Shown here in pieces: positions 41,033 through 55,367 of a stretch of DNA of 64,000 nucleotides. Location: assembly GCA_036245805.1 (NCBI GenBank), contig BTRK01000006.1:2955613-3019612 (forward strand), written 5' to 3'. Positions within the stretch are counted from its first letter, which is position 1; every line of letters begins with the position of its first letter. Under the pieces are notes generated by a model. The model was not told where the DNA came from. It saw only the letters and a list, made by a program, of their open reading frames with translations, and did not search any database. The translations under genes and the position numbers were made by a program. Source of the stretch: Pristionchus mayeri (lineage: Eukaryota > Nematoda > Chromadorea > Rhabditida > Neodiplogasteridae).

Positions 41033-41696
41033 TCGCCTTGTGTCCCCAGTATCACCTTGTGTCCCCAGCATCACCTTGTGTCCCCAGCATCACCTTGTGT
41101 CCCCAGCATCACCTTGTGTCCCCAGTATCACCTTTTGTCCCCAGCATCACCTTCTGTCCCCAGTATCACCTTCTGTCCCCATTATCACCTTGTGTCCCCA
41201 GTATCACCTTCTGTCCCCAGTATCACCTTCTGCCCTCTGTATCACCTTCTGTCCCCAGTATCACCTTCTGTCCCCAGTATCACCTTCTGTCCCCAGCATC
41301 ACCTTCTGTCCCCAGTATCACCTTGTGTCCCCAGTATCACCTTGTGTCCCCAGCATCACCTTGTGTCCCCAGTATTACCTTCTGTCCCCAGTATCACCTT
41401 CTGTCCCCAGTATCACCTTCTGTCCCCAGTATCACCTTCTGTCCCCAGTATCACCTTCTGTCCCCAGTATCACCTTCTGTCCCCAGTATCTCCTTCTGTC
41501 CTCTGTATCACCTTCTGTCCCCATTACCACCTTGTGTCCCCAGTATCACCTTCTGTCCCCAGTATCACCTTCTGCCCTCTGTATCACCTTCTGTCCCCAG
41601 TATCACCTTCTGTCCCCAGTATCACCTTCTGTCCCCAGCATCACCTTGTGTCCCCAGTATCACCTTCTGTCCCCAGTATCACCTTCTGTCCCCAGC

Positions 41697-44247
41697 ATCA
41701 CCTTGTGTCCCCAGTATCACCTTCTGTCCCCAGTATCACCTTCTGCCCTCTGTATCACCTTCTGTCCCCAGTATCACCTTCTGTCCCCAGTATCACCTTC
41801 TGTCCCCAGTATCACCTTGTGTCCCCAGTATTACCTTCTGTCCTCTGTATCACCTTCTGTCCCCATTATCACCTTGTGTCCCCAGTATCACCTTCTGTCC
41901 CCAGTATCACCTTCTGTCCCCAGCATCACCTTGTGTCCCCAGTATCACCTTCTGTCCCCAGTATCACCTTCTGTCCCCATTATCACCTTGTGTCCCCAGT
42001 ATCACCTTCTGTCCCCAGTATCACCTTCTGTCCCCAGCATCACCTTGTGTCCCCAGTATCACCTTGTGTCCCCAGTATCACCTTCTGCCCTCTGTATCAC
42101 CTTCTGTCCCCAGTATCACCTTCTGTCCCCAGTATCACCTTCTGTCCCCAGCATTACCTTCTGTCCCCAGTATCACCTTCTGTCCCCAGTATCACCTTCT
42201 GTCCCCAGTATCACCTTGTGTCCCCAGTATTACCTTCTGTCCCCAGTATCACCTTCTGTCCCCATTATCACCTTGTGTCCCCAGTATCACCTTCTGTCCC
42301 CAGTATCTCCTTCTGTCCTCTGTATCACCTTCTGTCCCCATTATCACCTTGTGTCCCCAGCATCACCTTCTGTCCCCAGTATCACCTTGTGTCCCCAGTA
42401 TCACCTTGTGTCCCCAGCATCACCTTGTGTCCCCAGTATTACCTTCTGTCCCCAGTATCACCTTCTGTCCCCAGTATCACCTTCTGTCCCCAGTATCACC
42501 TTCTGTCCCCAGTATCACCTTGTGTCCCCAGTATTACCTTCTGTCCTCTGTATCACCTTCTGTCCCCATTATCACCTTGTGTCCCCAGTATCACCTTCTG
42601 TCCCCAGTATCACCTTCTGTCCCCAGCATCACCTTGTGTCCCCAGTATCACCTTCTGTCCCCAGTATCACCTTCTGTCCCCATTATCACCTTGTGTCCCC
42701 AGTATCACCTTCTGTCCCCAGTATCACCTTCTGTCCCCAGCATCACCTTGTGTCCCCAGTATCACCTTGTGTCCCCAGTATCACCTTCTGCCCTCTGTAT
42801 CACCTTCTGTCCCCAGTATCACCTTCTGTCCCCAGTATCACCTTCTGTCCCCAGCATTACCTTCTGTCCCCAGTATCACCTTCTGTCCCCAGTATCACCT
42901 TCTGTCCCCAGTATCACCTTGTGTCCCCAGTATTACCTTCTGTCCCCAGTATCACCTTCTGTCCCCATTATCACCTTGTGTCCCCAGTATCACCTTCTGT
43001 CCCCAGTATCTCCTTCTGTCCTCTGTATCACCTTCTGTCCCCATTATCACCTTGTGTCCCCAGCATCACCTTCTGTCCCCAGTATCACCTTGTGTCCCCA
43101 GTATCACCTTGTGTCCCCAGCATCACCTTGTGTCCCCAGTATTACCTTCTGTCCCCAGTATCACCTTCTGTCCCCAGTATCACCTTCTGTCCCCAGTATC
43201 ACCTTGTGTCCCCAGTATTACCTTCTGTCCCCAGTATCACCTTCTGTCCCCATTATCACCTTGTGTCCCCAGAATCACCTTCTGTCCCCAGTATCTCCTT
43301 CTGTCCTCTGTATCACCTTCTGTCCCCATTATCACCTTGTGTCCCCAGTATCACCTTCTGTCCCCATTATCACCTTGTGTCCCCAGTATCACCTTCTGTC
43401 CCCAGTATCTCCTTCTGTCCTCTGTATCACCTTCTGTCCCCATTATCACCTTGTGTCCCCAGTATCACCTTCTGTCCCCAGTATCACCTTCTGCCCTCTG
43501 TATCACCTTCTGTCCCCAGTATCACCTTCTGTCCCCAGTATCACCTTCTGTCCCCAGCATTACCTTGTGTCCCCAGCATCACCTTGTGTCCCCAGTATCA
43601 CCTTCTGTCCCCAGTATCACCTTCTGTCCCCAGCATCACCTTGTGTCCCCAGTATCACCTTCTGTCCCCAGTATCACCTTCTGTCCTCTGTATCACCTTC
43701 TGTCCCCAGTATCACCTTCTGTCCCCATTATCACCTTGTGTCCCCATTATCACCTTGTGTCCCCAGTATCACCTTCTGTCCCCAGTATCACCTTGTGTCC
43801 CCAGCATCACCTTGTGTCCCCAGTATTACCTTCTGTCCCCAGTATCACCTTCTGTCCCCAGTATCACCTTCTGTCCCCAGTATCACCTTGTGTCCCCAGT
43901 ATCACCTTTTGTCCCCAGCATCACCTTGTGTCCCCAGTATTACCTTCTGTCCCCAGTATCACCTTCTGTCCCCAGTATCACCTTCTGTCCCCAGTATCAC
44001 CTTCTGTCCCCAGTATCACCTTCTGTCCCCAGTATCACCTTCTGTCCCCAGTATCTCCTTCTGTCCTCTGTATCACCTTCTGTCCCCAGTATCACCTTCT
44101 GCCCTCTGTATCACCTTCTGTCCCCAGTATCACCTTTTGTCCCCAGCATCACCTTCTGTCCCCAGTATCACCTTCTGTCCCCATTATCACCTTGTGTCCC
44201 CAGTATCACCTTCTGTCCCCAGTATCACCTTCTGCCCTCTGTATCAC
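41697..44247. repeat. Exact large duplication, offset 4,560 bp, copy 1
   Basis: A line-by-line comparison shows no difference between 41,697-44,247 and 46,257-48,807 (2,551 bp; offset 240 units). Boundaries are defined by CAGCATCA versus CATTATCA on the left and CACCTT versus CACTTT on the right. Confidence 0.9.
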
Positions 44248-46256
44248 CTTCTGTCCCCAGTATCACCTTCTGTCCCCAGTATCACCTTCTGTCCCCAGTA
44301 TCACCTTGTGTCCCCAGTATTACCTTCTGTCCTCTGTATCACCTTCTGTCCCCATTATCACCTTGTGTCCCCAGTATCACCTTCTGTCCCCAGTATCACC
44401 TTCTGTCCCCAGCATCACCTTCTGTCCCCAGTATCACCTTGTGTCCCCAGTATCACCTTGTGTCCCCAGCATCACCTTGTGTCCCCAGTATTACCTTCTG
44501 TCCCCAGTATCACCTTCTGTCCCCAGTATCACCTTCTGTCCCCAGTATCACCTTCTGTCCCCAGTATCACCTTGTGTCCCCAGTATTACCTTCTGTCCTC
44601 TGTATCACCTTCTGTCCCCATTATCACCTTGTGTCCCCAGTATCACCTTCTGTCCCCAGTATCACCTTCTGTCCCCAGTATCACCTTCTGTCCCCAGCAT
44701 CACCTTGTGTCCCCAGTATCACCTTCTGTCCCCAGTATCACCTTCTGTCCCCATTATCACCTTGTGTCCCCAGTATCACCTTCTGTCCCCAGTATCACCT
44801 TCTGTCCCCAGCATCACCTTGTGTCCCCAGTATCACCTTGTGTCCCCAGTATCACCTTCTGCCCTCTGTATCACCTTCTGTCCCCAGTATCACCTTCTGT
44901 CCCCAGTATCACCTTCTGTCCCCAGCATTACCTTCTGTCCCCAGTATCACCTTCTGTCCCCAGTATCACCTTCTGTCCCCAGTATCACCTTGTGTCCCCA
45001 GTATTACCTTCTGTCCCCAGTATCACCTTCTGTCCCCATTATCACCTTGTGTCCCCAGTATCACCTTCTGTCCCCAGTATCTCCTTCTGTCCTCTGTATC
45101 ACCTTCTGTCCCCATTATCACCTTGTGTCCCCAGCATCACCTTCTGTCCCCAGTATCACCTTGTGTCCCCAGTATCACCTTGTGTCCCCAGCATCACCTT
45201 GTGTCCCCAGTATTACCTTCTGTCCCCAGTATCACCTTCTGTCCCCAGTATCACCTTCTGTCCCCAGTATCACCTTGTGTCCCCAGTATTACCTTCTGTC
45301 CCCAGTATCACCTTCTGTCCCCATTATCACCTTGTGTCCCCAGAATCACCTTCTGTCCCCAGTATCTCCTTCTGTCCTCTGTATCACCTTCTGTCCCCAT
45401 TATCACCTTGTGTCCCCAGTATCACCTTCTGTCCCCATTATCACCTTGTGTCCCCAGTATCACCTTCTGTCCCCAGTATCTCCTTCTGTCCTCTGTATCA
45501 CCTTCTGTCCCCATTATCACCTTGTGTCCCCAGTATCACCTTCTGTCCCCAGTATCACCTTCTGCCCTCTGTATCACCTTCTGTCCCCAGTATCACCTTC
45601 TGTCCCCAGTATCACCTTCTGTCCCCAGCATTACCTTGTGTCCCCAGCATCACCTTGTGTCCCCAGTATCACCTTCTGTCCCCAGTATCACCTTCTGTCC
45701 CCAGCATCACCTTGTGTCCCCAGTATCACCTTCTGTCCCCAGTATCACCTTCTGTCCTCTGTATCACCTTCTGTCCCCAGTATCACCTTCTGTCCCCATT
45801 ATCACCTTGTGTCCCCATTATCACCTTGTGTCCCCAGTATCACCTTCTGTCCCCAGTATCACCTTGTGTCCCCAGCATCACCTTGTGTCCCCAGTATTAC
45901 CTTCTGTCCCCAGTATCACCTTCTGTCCCCAGTATCACCTTCTGTCCCCAGTATCACCTTGTGTCCCCAGTATCACCTTTTGTCCCCAGCATCACCTTGT
46001 GTCCCCAGTATTACCTTCTGTCCCCAGTATCACCTTCTGTCCCCAGTATCACCTTCTGTCCCCAGTATCACCTTCTGTCCCCAGTATCACCTTCTGTCCC
46101 CAGTATCACCTTCTGTCCCCAGTATCTCCTTCTGTCCTCTGTATCACCTTCTGTCCCCAGTATCACCTTCTGCCCTCTGTATCACCTTCTGTCCCCAGTA
46201 TCACCTTTTGTCCCCAGCATCACCTTCTGTCCCCAGTATCACCTTCTGTCCCCATT

Positions 46257-48807
46257 ATCACCTTGTGTCCCCAGTATCACCTTCTGTCCCCAGTATCACC
46301 TTCTGCCCTCTGTATCACCTTCTGTCCCCAGTATCACCTTCTGTCCCCAGTATCACCTTCTGTCCCCAGTATCACCTTGTGTCCCCAGTATTACCTTCTG
46401 TCCTCTGTATCACCTTCTGTCCCCATTATCACCTTGTGTCCCCAGTATCACCTTCTGTCCCCAGTATCACCTTCTGTCCCCAGCATCACCTTGTGTCCCC
46501 AGTATCACCTTCTGTCCCCAGTATCACCTTCTGTCCCCATTATCACCTTGTGTCCCCAGTATCACCTTCTGTCCCCAGTATCACCTTCTGTCCCCAGCAT
46601 CACCTTGTGTCCCCAGTATCACCTTGTGTCCCCAGTATCACCTTCTGCCCTCTGTATCACCTTCTGTCCCCAGTATCACCTTCTGTCCCCAGTATCACCT
46701 TCTGTCCCCAGCATTACCTTCTGTCCCCAGTATCACCTTCTGTCCCCAGTATCACCTTCTGTCCCCAGTATCACCTTGTGTCCCCAGTATTACCTTCTGT
46801 CCCCAGTATCACCTTCTGTCCCCATTATCACCTTGTGTCCCCAGTATCACCTTCTGTCCCCAGTATCTCCTTCTGTCCTCTGTATCACCTTCTGTCCCCA
46901 TTATCACCTTGTGTCCCCAGCATCACCTTCTGTCCCCAGTATCACCTTGTGTCCCCAGTATCACCTTGTGTCCCCAGCATCACCTTGTGTCCCCAGTATT
47001 ACCTTCTGTCCCCAGTATCACCTTCTGTCCCCAGTATCACCTTCTGTCCCCAGTATCACCTTCTGTCCCCAGTATCACCTTGTGTCCCCAGTATTACCTT
47101 CTGTCCTCTGTATCACCTTCTGTCCCCATTATCACCTTGTGTCCCCAGTATCACCTTCTGTCCCCAGTATCACCTTCTGTCCCCAGCATCACCTTGTGTC
47201 CCCAGTATCACCTTCTGTCCCCAGTATCACCTTCTGTCCCCATTATCACCTTGTGTCCCCAGTATCACCTTCTGTCCCCAGTATCACCTTCTGTCCCCAG
47301 CATCACCTTGTGTCCCCAGTATCACCTTGTGTCCCCAGTATCACCTTCTGCCCTCTGTATCACCTTCTGTCCCCAGTATCACCTTCTGTCCCCAGTATCA
47401 CCTTCTGTCCCCAGCATTACCTTCTGTCCCCAGTATCACCTTCTGTCCCCAGTATCACCTTCTGTCCCCAGTATCACCTTGTGTCCCCAGTATTACCTTC
47501 TGTCCCCAGTATCACCTTCTGTCCCCATTATCACCTTGTGTCCCCAGTATCACCTTCTGTCCCCAGTATCTCCTTCTGTCCTCTGTATCACCTTCTGTCC
47601 CCATTATCACCTTGTGTCCCCAGCATCACCTTCTGTCCCCAGTATCACCTTGTGTCCCCAGTATCACCTTGTGTCCCCAGCATCACCTTGTGTCCCCAGT
47701 ATTACCTTCTGTCCCCAGTATCACCTTCTGTCCCCAGTATCACCTTCTGTCCCCAGTATCACCTTGTGTCCCCAGTATTACCTTCTGTCCCCAGTATCAC
47801 CTTCTGTCCCCATTATCACCTTGTGTCCCCAGAATCACCTTCTGTCCCCAGTATCTCCTTCTGTCCTCTGTATCACCTTCTGTCCCCATTATCACCTTGT
47901 GTCCCCAGTATCACCTTCTGTCCCCATTATCACCTTGTGTCCCCAGTATCACCTTCTGTCCCCAGTATCTCCTTCTGTCCTCTGTATCACCTTCTGTCCC
48001 CATTATCACCTTGTGTCCCCAGTATCACCTTCTGTCCCCAGTATCACCTTCTGCCCTCTGTATCACCTTCTGTCCCCAGTATCACCTTCTGTCCCCAGTA
48101 TCACCTTCTGTCCCCAGCATTACCTTGTGTCCCCAGCATCACCTTGTGTCCCCAGTATCACCTTCTGTCCCCAGTATCACCTTCTGTCCCCAGCATCACC
48201 TTGTGTCCCCAGTATCACCTTCTGTCCCCAGTATCACCTTCTGTCCTCTGTATCACCTTCTGTCCCCAGTATCACCTTCTGTCCCCATTATCACCTTGTG
48301 TCCCCATTATCACCTTGTGTCCCCAGTATCACCTTCTGTCCCCAGTATCACCTTGTGTCCCCAGCATCACCTTGTGTCCCCAGTATTACCTTCTGTCCCC
48401 AGTATCACCTTCTGTCCCCAGTATCACCTTCTGTCCCCAGTATCACCTTGTGTCCCCAGTATCACCTTTTGTCCCCAGCATCACCTTGTGTCCCCAGTAT
48501 TACCTTCTGTCCCCAGTATCACCTTCTGTCCCCAGTATCACCTTCTGTCCCCAGTATCACCTTCTGTCCCCAGTATCACCTTCTGTCCCCAGTATCACCT
48601 TCTGTCCCCAGTATCTCCTTCTGTCCTCTGTATCACCTTCTGTCCCCAGTATCACCTTCTGCCCTCTGTATCACCTTCTGTCCCCAGTATCACCTTTTGT
48701 CCCCAGCATCACCTTCTGTCCCCAGTATCACCTTCTGTCCCCATTATCACCTTGTGTCCCCAGTATCACCTTCTGTCCCCAGTATCACCTTCTGCCCTCT
48801 GTATCAC
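46257..48807. repeat. Exact large duplication, offset 4,560 bp, copy 2
   Basis: Second copy of 41,697-44,247. The intervening sequence 44,248-46,256 is a related, non-identical version: the CAGAATCACC marker occurs at 43,270, 45,341 and 47,830, that is 109 and 131 units apart. The region is therefore a stack of about three related 2-2.5 kb blocks. Confidence 0.9.
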
Positions 48808-51635
48808 TTTCTGTCCCCAGTATCACCTTCTGTCCCCAGTATCACCTTCTGTCCCCAGCATCACCTTCTGTCCCCAGTATCACCTTGTGTCCCCAGCATC
48901 ACCTTGTGTCCCCATTATTACCTTCTGTCCCCAGTATCACCTTCTGTCCCCAGTATCACCTTCTGTCCCCAGTATCACCTTGTGTCCCCAGTATTACCTT
49001 CTGTCCCCAGTATCACCTTCTGTCCCCATTATCACCTTGTGTCCCCAGTATCACCTTCTGTCCCCAGTATCTCCTTCTGTCCTCTGTATCACCTTCTGTC
49101 CTCTGTATCACCTTCTGTCCCCATTATCACCTTGTGTCCCCAGCATCACCTTCTGTCCCCAGTATCACCTTGTGTCCCCAGTATCACCTTGTGTCCCCAG
49201 CATCACCTTGTGTCCCCAGTATTACCTTCTGTCCCCAGTATCACCTTCTGTCCCCAGTATCACCTTCTGTCCCCAGCATCACCTTGTGTCCCCAGTATCA
49301 CCTTCTGTCCCCAGTATCACCTTCTGTCCTCTGTATCACCTTCTGTCCCCAGTATCACCTTTTGTCCCCAGTATCACCTTCTGTCCCCAGCATTACCTTG
49401 TGTCCCCAGCATCACCTTGTGTCCCCAGTATCACCTTCTGTCCCGAGTATCACCTTCTGTCCCCAGTATCACCTTCTGTCCCCATTATCACCTTGTGTCC
49501 CCAGTATCACCTTCTGTCCCCAGTATCACCTTCTGCCCTCTGTATCACTTTCTGTCCCCAGTATCACCTTCTGTCCCCAGTATCACCTTCTGTCCCCAGC
49601 ATCACCTTCTGTCCCCAGTATCACCTTGTGTCCCCAGTATCACCTTGTGTCCCCAGCATCACCTTGTGTCCCCAGTATTACCTTCTGTCCCCAGTATCAC
49701 CTTCTGTCCCCAGTATCACCTTCTGTCCCCAGTATCACCTTGTGTCCCCAGTATTACCTTCTGTCCCCAGTATCACCTTCTGTCCCCATTATCACCTTGT
49801 GTCCCCAGTATCACCTTCTGTCCCCAGTATCTCCTTCTGTCCTCTGTATCACCTTCTGTCCCCATTATCACCTTGTGTCCCCAGCATCACCTTCTGTCCC
49901 CAGTATCACCTTGTGTCCCCAGTATCACCTTGTGTCCCCAGCATCACCTTGTGTCCCCAGTATTACCTTCTGTCCCCAGTATCACCTTCTGTCCCCAGTA
50001 TCACCTTCTGTCCCCAGTATCACCTTGTGTCCCCAGTATTACCTTGTGTCCCCAGTATCACCTTCTGTCCCCATTATCACCTTGTGTCCCCAGTATCACC
50101 TTCTGTCCCCAGTATCTCCTTCTGTCCTCTGTATCACCTTCTGTCCCCATTATCACCTTGTGTCCCCAGTATCACCTTCTGTCCCCAGTATCACCTTCTG
50201 CCCTCTGTATCACCTTCTGTCCCCAGTATCACCTTCTGTCCCCAGTATCACCTTCTGCCCTCTGTATCACTTTCTGTCCCCAGTATCACCTTCTGTCCCC
50301 AGTATCACCTTCTGTCCCCAGCATCACCTTCTGTCCCCAGTATCACCTTGTGTCCCCAGTATCACCTTGTGTCCCCAGCATCACCTTGTGTCCCCAGTAT
50401 TACCTTCTGTCCCCAGTATCACCTTCTGTCCCCAGTATCACCTTCTGTCCCCAGTATCACCTTGTGTCCCCAGTATTACCTTCTGTCCCCAGTATCACCT
50501 TCTGTCCCCATTATCACCTTGTGTCCCCAGTATCACCTTCTGTCCCCAGTATCTCCTTCTGTCCTCTGTATCACCTTCTGTCCCCATTATCACCTTGTGT
50601 CCCCAGCATCACCTTCTGTCCCCAGTATCACCTTGTGTCCCCAGTATCACCTTGTGTCCCCAGCATCACCTTGTGTCCCCAGTATTACCTTCTGTCCCCA
50701 GTATCACCTTCTGTCCCCAGTATCACCTTCTGTCCCCAGTATCACCTTGTGTCCCCAGTATTACCTTCTGTCCCCAGTATCACCTTCTGTCCCCATTATC
50801 ACCTTGTGTCCCCAGTATCACCTTCTGTCCCCAGTATCTCCTTCTGTCCTCTGTATCACCTTCTGTCCCCATTATCACCTTGTGTCCCCAGTATCACCTT
50901 CTGTCCCCAGTATCACCTTCTGCCCTCTGTATCACCTTCTGTCCCCAGTATCACCTTCTGTCCCCAGTATCACCTTCTGTCCCCAGCATTACCTTGTGTC
51001 CCCAGCATCACCTTGTGTCCCCAGTATCACCTTCTGTCCCCAGTATCACCTTCTGTCCCCAGCATCACCTTGTGTCCCCAGTATCACCTTCTGTCCCCAG
51101 TATCACCTTCTGTCCTCTGTATCACCTTCTGTCCCCAGTATCACCTTCTGTCCCCATTATCACCTTGTGTCCCCATTATCACCTTGTGTCCCCAGTATCA
51201 CCTTCTGTCCCCAGTATCACCTTGTGTCCCCAGCATCACCTTGTGTCCCCAGTATTACCTTCTGTCCCCAGTATCACCTTCTGTCCCCAGTATCACCTTC
51301 TGTCCCCAGTATCACCTTCTGTCCCCAGTATCACCTTCTGTCCCCAGTATCACCTTCTGTCCCCAGTATCACCTTCTGTCCTCTGTATCACCTTCTGTCC
51401 CCAGTATCACCTTCTGTCCCCAGCATCACCTTGCGTCCCAGTATCACCTTCTGTCCCCAGTATCACCTTCTGTCCTCTGTATCACCTTCTGTCCCCAGTA
51501 TCACCTTTTGTCCCCAGTATCACCTTCTGTCCCCAGCATTACCTTGTGTCCCCAGCATCACCTTGTGTCCCCAGTATCACCTTCTGTCCCGAGTATCACC
51601 TTCTGTCCCCAGTATCACCTTGTGTCCCCAGCATC

Positions 51636-51813
51636 AGGGTGTTTTTTTAGGGTGTTTTCTCTCACCAGCTTAACCTAGGGTGTTTTCTCTCACCAGCTTA
51701 ACTTAGGGTGTTTTCTCTCACCAGCTTAACTTAGGGTATTTTCTCTCACCAGCTTAACTTAGGGTGTTTTCTCTCACCAGCTTAACTTAGGGTGTTTTCT
51801 CTCACCAGCTTAA
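51636..51813 (+). repeat. 28-bp element block, six units (R3)
   Basis: 178-bp block of the standard right-arm form, with downstream flank including CACATTGTG. It opens the first copy of a higher-order block repeated at R4 and R5. Confidence 0.95.
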
Positions 51814-53883
51814 TCGCCTTGTGTCCCCAGTATCACCTTGTGTCCCCAGCATCACATTGTGTCCCCAGTATCACCTTGTGTCCCCAGCATCACCTTGTGT
51901 CCCCAGCATCACCTTGTGTCCCCAGCATCACCTTGTGTCCCCAGTATCACCTTTTGTCCCCAGCATCACCTTCTGTCCCCAGTATCACCTTCTGTCCCCA
52001 TTATCACCTTGTGTCCCCAGTATCACCTTCTGTCCCCAGTATCACCTTCTGCCCTCTGTATCACCTTCTGTCCCCAGTATCACCTTCTGTCCCCAGTATC
52101 ACCTTCTGTCCCCAGCATCACCTTCTGTCCCCAGTATCACCTTGTGTCCCCAGTATCACCTTGTGTCCCCAGCATCACCTTGTGTCCCCAGTATTACCTT
52201 CTGTCCCCAGTATCACCTTCTGTCCCCAGTATCACCTTCTGTCCCCAGTATCACCTTCTGTCCCCAGTATCACCTTCTGTCCCCAGTATCACCTTCTGTC
52301 CTCTGTATCACCTTCTGTCCCCATTATCACCTTGTGTCCCCAGTATCACCTTCTGTCCCCAGTATCACCTTCTGCCCTCTGTATCACCTTCTGTCCCCAG
52401 TATCACCTTCTGTCCCCAGTATCACCTTCTATCCCCAGCATTACCTTGTGTCCCCAGCATCACCTTGTGTCCCCAGTATCACCTTCTGTCCCCAGTATCA
52501 CCTTCTGTCCCCAGCATCACCTTGTGTCCCCAGTATCACCTTCTGTCCCCAGTATCACCTTCTGCCCTCTGTATCACCTTCTGTCCCCAGTATCACCTTC
52601 TGTCCCCAGTATCACCTTCTGTCCCCAGCATTACCTTCTGTCCCCAGTATCACCTTCTGTCCCCAGTATCACCTTCTGTCCCCAGTATCACCTTGTGTCC
52701 CCAGTATTACCTTCTGTCCCCAGTATCACCTTCTGTCCCCATTATCACCTTGTGTCCCCAGTATCACCTTCTGTCCCCAGTATCTCCTTCTGTCCTCTGT
52801 ATCACCTTCTGTCCCCATTATCACCTTGTGTCCCCAGCATCACCTTCTGTCCCCAGTATCACCTTGTGTCCCCAGTATCACCTTGTGTCCCCAGCATCAC
52901 CTTGTGTCCCCAGTATTACCTTCTGTCCCCAGTATCACCTTCTGTCCCCAGTATCACCTTCTGTCCCCAGTATCACCTTGTGTCCCCAGTATTACCTTCT
53001 GTCCCCAGTATCACCTTCTGTCCCCATTATCACCTTGTGTCCCCAGAATCACCTTCTGTCCCCAGTATCTCCTTCTGTCCTCTGTATCACCTTCTGTCCC
53101 CATTATCACCTTGTGTCCCCAGTATCACCTTCTGTCCCCATTATCACCTTGTGTCCCCAGTATCACCTTCTGTCCCCAGTATCTCCTTCTGTCCTCTGTA
53201 TCACCTTCTGTCCCCATTATCACCTTGTGTCCCCAGCATCACCTTCTGTCCCCAGTATCACCTTCTGCCCTCTGTATCACCTTCTGTCCCCAGTATCACC
53301 TTCTGTCCCCAGTATCACCTTCTGTCCCCAGCATTACCTTGTGTCCCCAGCATCACCTTGTGTCCCCAGTATCACCTTCTGTCCCCAGTATCACCTTCTG
53401 TCCCCAGCATCACCTTGTGTCCCCAGTATCACCTTCTGTCCCCAGTATCACCTTCTGTCCTCTGTATAACCTTCTGTCCCCAGTATCACCTTCTGTCCCC
53501 ATTATCACCTTGTGTCCCCATTATCACCTTGTGTCCCCAGTATCACCTTCTGTCCCCAGTATCACCTTGTGTCCCCAGCATCACCTTGTGTCCCCAGTAT
53601 TACCTTCTGTCCCCAGTATCACCTTCTGTCCCCAGTATCACCTTCTGTCCCCAGTATCACCTTGTGTCCCCAGCATCACCTTGTGTCCCCAGTATTACCT
53701 TCTGTCCCCAGTATCACCTTCTGTCCCCAGTATCACCTTCTGTCCCCAGTATCACCTTTTGTCCCCAGTATCACCTTCTGTCCCCAGCATTACCTTGTGT
53801 CCCCAGCATCACCTTGTGTCCCCAGTATCACCTTCTGTCCCGAGTATCACCTTCTGTCCCCAGTATCACCTTGTGTCCCCAGT
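51636..53883. repeat. Right-arm higher-order block, copy 1
   Basis: Matches 55,368-57,615 at a constant offset of 3,732 bp, including CTATCCCCAG near 52,429 and CTGTATAACC at 53,463. The latter creates a TAA stop in the otherwise open C-rich strand. Divergence begins where the second copy runs into element R5. Confidence 0.85.
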
Positions 53884-54758
53884 ATCACCTTGTGTCCCCA
53901 GCATCACCTTGTGTCCCCAGTATTACCTTCTGTCCCCAGTATCACCTTCTGTCCCCAGTATCACCTTCTGTCCCCAGTATCACCTTGTGTCCCCAGTATT
54001 ACCTTCTGTCCCCAGTATCACCTTCTGTCCCCATTATCACCTTGTGTCCCCAGAATCACCTTCTGTCCCCAGTATCTCCTTCTGTCCTCTGTATCACCTT
54101 CTGTCCCCATTATCACCTTGTGTCCCCAGTATCACCTTCTGTCCCCATTATCACCTTGTGTCCCCAGTATCACCTTCTGTCCCCAGTATCTCCTTCTGTC
54201 CTCTGTATCACCTTCTGTCCCCATTATCACCTTGTGTCCCCAGCATCACCTTCTGTCCCCAGTATCACCTTCTGCCCTCTGTATCACCTTCTGTCCCCAG
54301 TATCACCTTCTGTCCCCAGTATCACCTTCTGTCCCCAGCATTACCTTGTGTCCCCAGCATCACCTTGTGTCCCCAGTATCACCTTCTGTCCCCAGTATCA
54401 CCTTCTGTCCCCAGCATCACCTTGTGTCCCCAGTATCACCTTCTGTCCCCAGTATCACCTTCTGTCCTCTGTATAACCTTCTGTCCCCAGTATCACCTTC
54501 TGTCCCCATTATCACCTTGTGTCCCCATTATCACCTTGTGTCCCCAGTATCACCTTCTGTCCCCAGTATCACCTTGTGTCCCCAGCATCACCTTGTGTCC
54601 CCAGTATTACCTTCTGTCCCCAGTATCACCTTCTGTCCCCAGTATCACCTTCTGTCCCCAGTATCACCTTGTGTCCCCAGCATCACCTTGTGTCCCCAGT
54701 ATTACCTTCTGTCCCCAGTATCACCTTCTGTCCCCAGTATCACCTTCTGTCCCCAGCA
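52860..54758. repeat. Tandem duplication, period 1,007 bp
   Basis: About 52,860-53,751 corresponds to 53,867-54,758 at an offset of 53 units. CAGAATCACC (53,044 and 54,051) and CTGTATAACC (53,463 and 54,470) line up. This partial duplication accounts for much of the extra length of the R3-R4 interval compared with R4-R5. Confidence 0.8.
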
Positions 54759-55367
54759 TTACCTTGTGTCCCCAGCATCACCTTGTGTCCCCAGTATCAC
54801 CTTCTGTCCCCAGTATCACCTTCTGTCCCCAGCATCACCTTGTGTCCCCAGTATCACCTTCTGTCCCCAGTATCACCTTCTGTCCCCATTATCACCTTGT
54901 GTCCCCATTATCACCTTGTGTCCCCAGTATCACCTTCTGTCCCCAGTATCACCTTGTGTCCCCAGCATCACCTTGTGTCCCCAGTATTACCTTCTGTCCC
55001 CAGTATCACCTTCTGTCCCCAGTATCACCTTCTGTCCCCAGTATCACCTTCTGTCCCCAGTATCACCTTCTGTCCCCAGTATCACCTTCTGTCCCCAGTA
55101 TCACCTTCTGTCCTCTGTATCACCTTCTGTCCCCAGTATCACCTTCTGTCCCCAGCATCACCTTGCGTCCCAGTATCACCTTCTGTCCCCAGTATCACCT
55201 TCTGTCCTCTGTATCACCTTCTGTCCCCAGTATCACCTTTTGTCCCCAGTATCACCTTCTGTCCCCAGCATTACCTTGTGTCCCCAGCATCACCTTGTGT
55301 CCCCAGTATCACCTTCTGTCCCGAGTATCACCTTCTGTCCCCAGTATCACCTTGTGTCCCCAGCATC

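Noticed and set aside
41011..51678. Three overlapping open frames of over 3,500 codons on the plus strand, and similar ones on the minus strand of the left arm
   Set aside because: They exist in all three frames at once, give the same 19-residue repeat, mostly start at GTG rather than ATG, and end in the 28-bp elements. There is no domain or signal peptide, and no gene-like codon structure. This is what a stop-free 19-bp repeat must produce.
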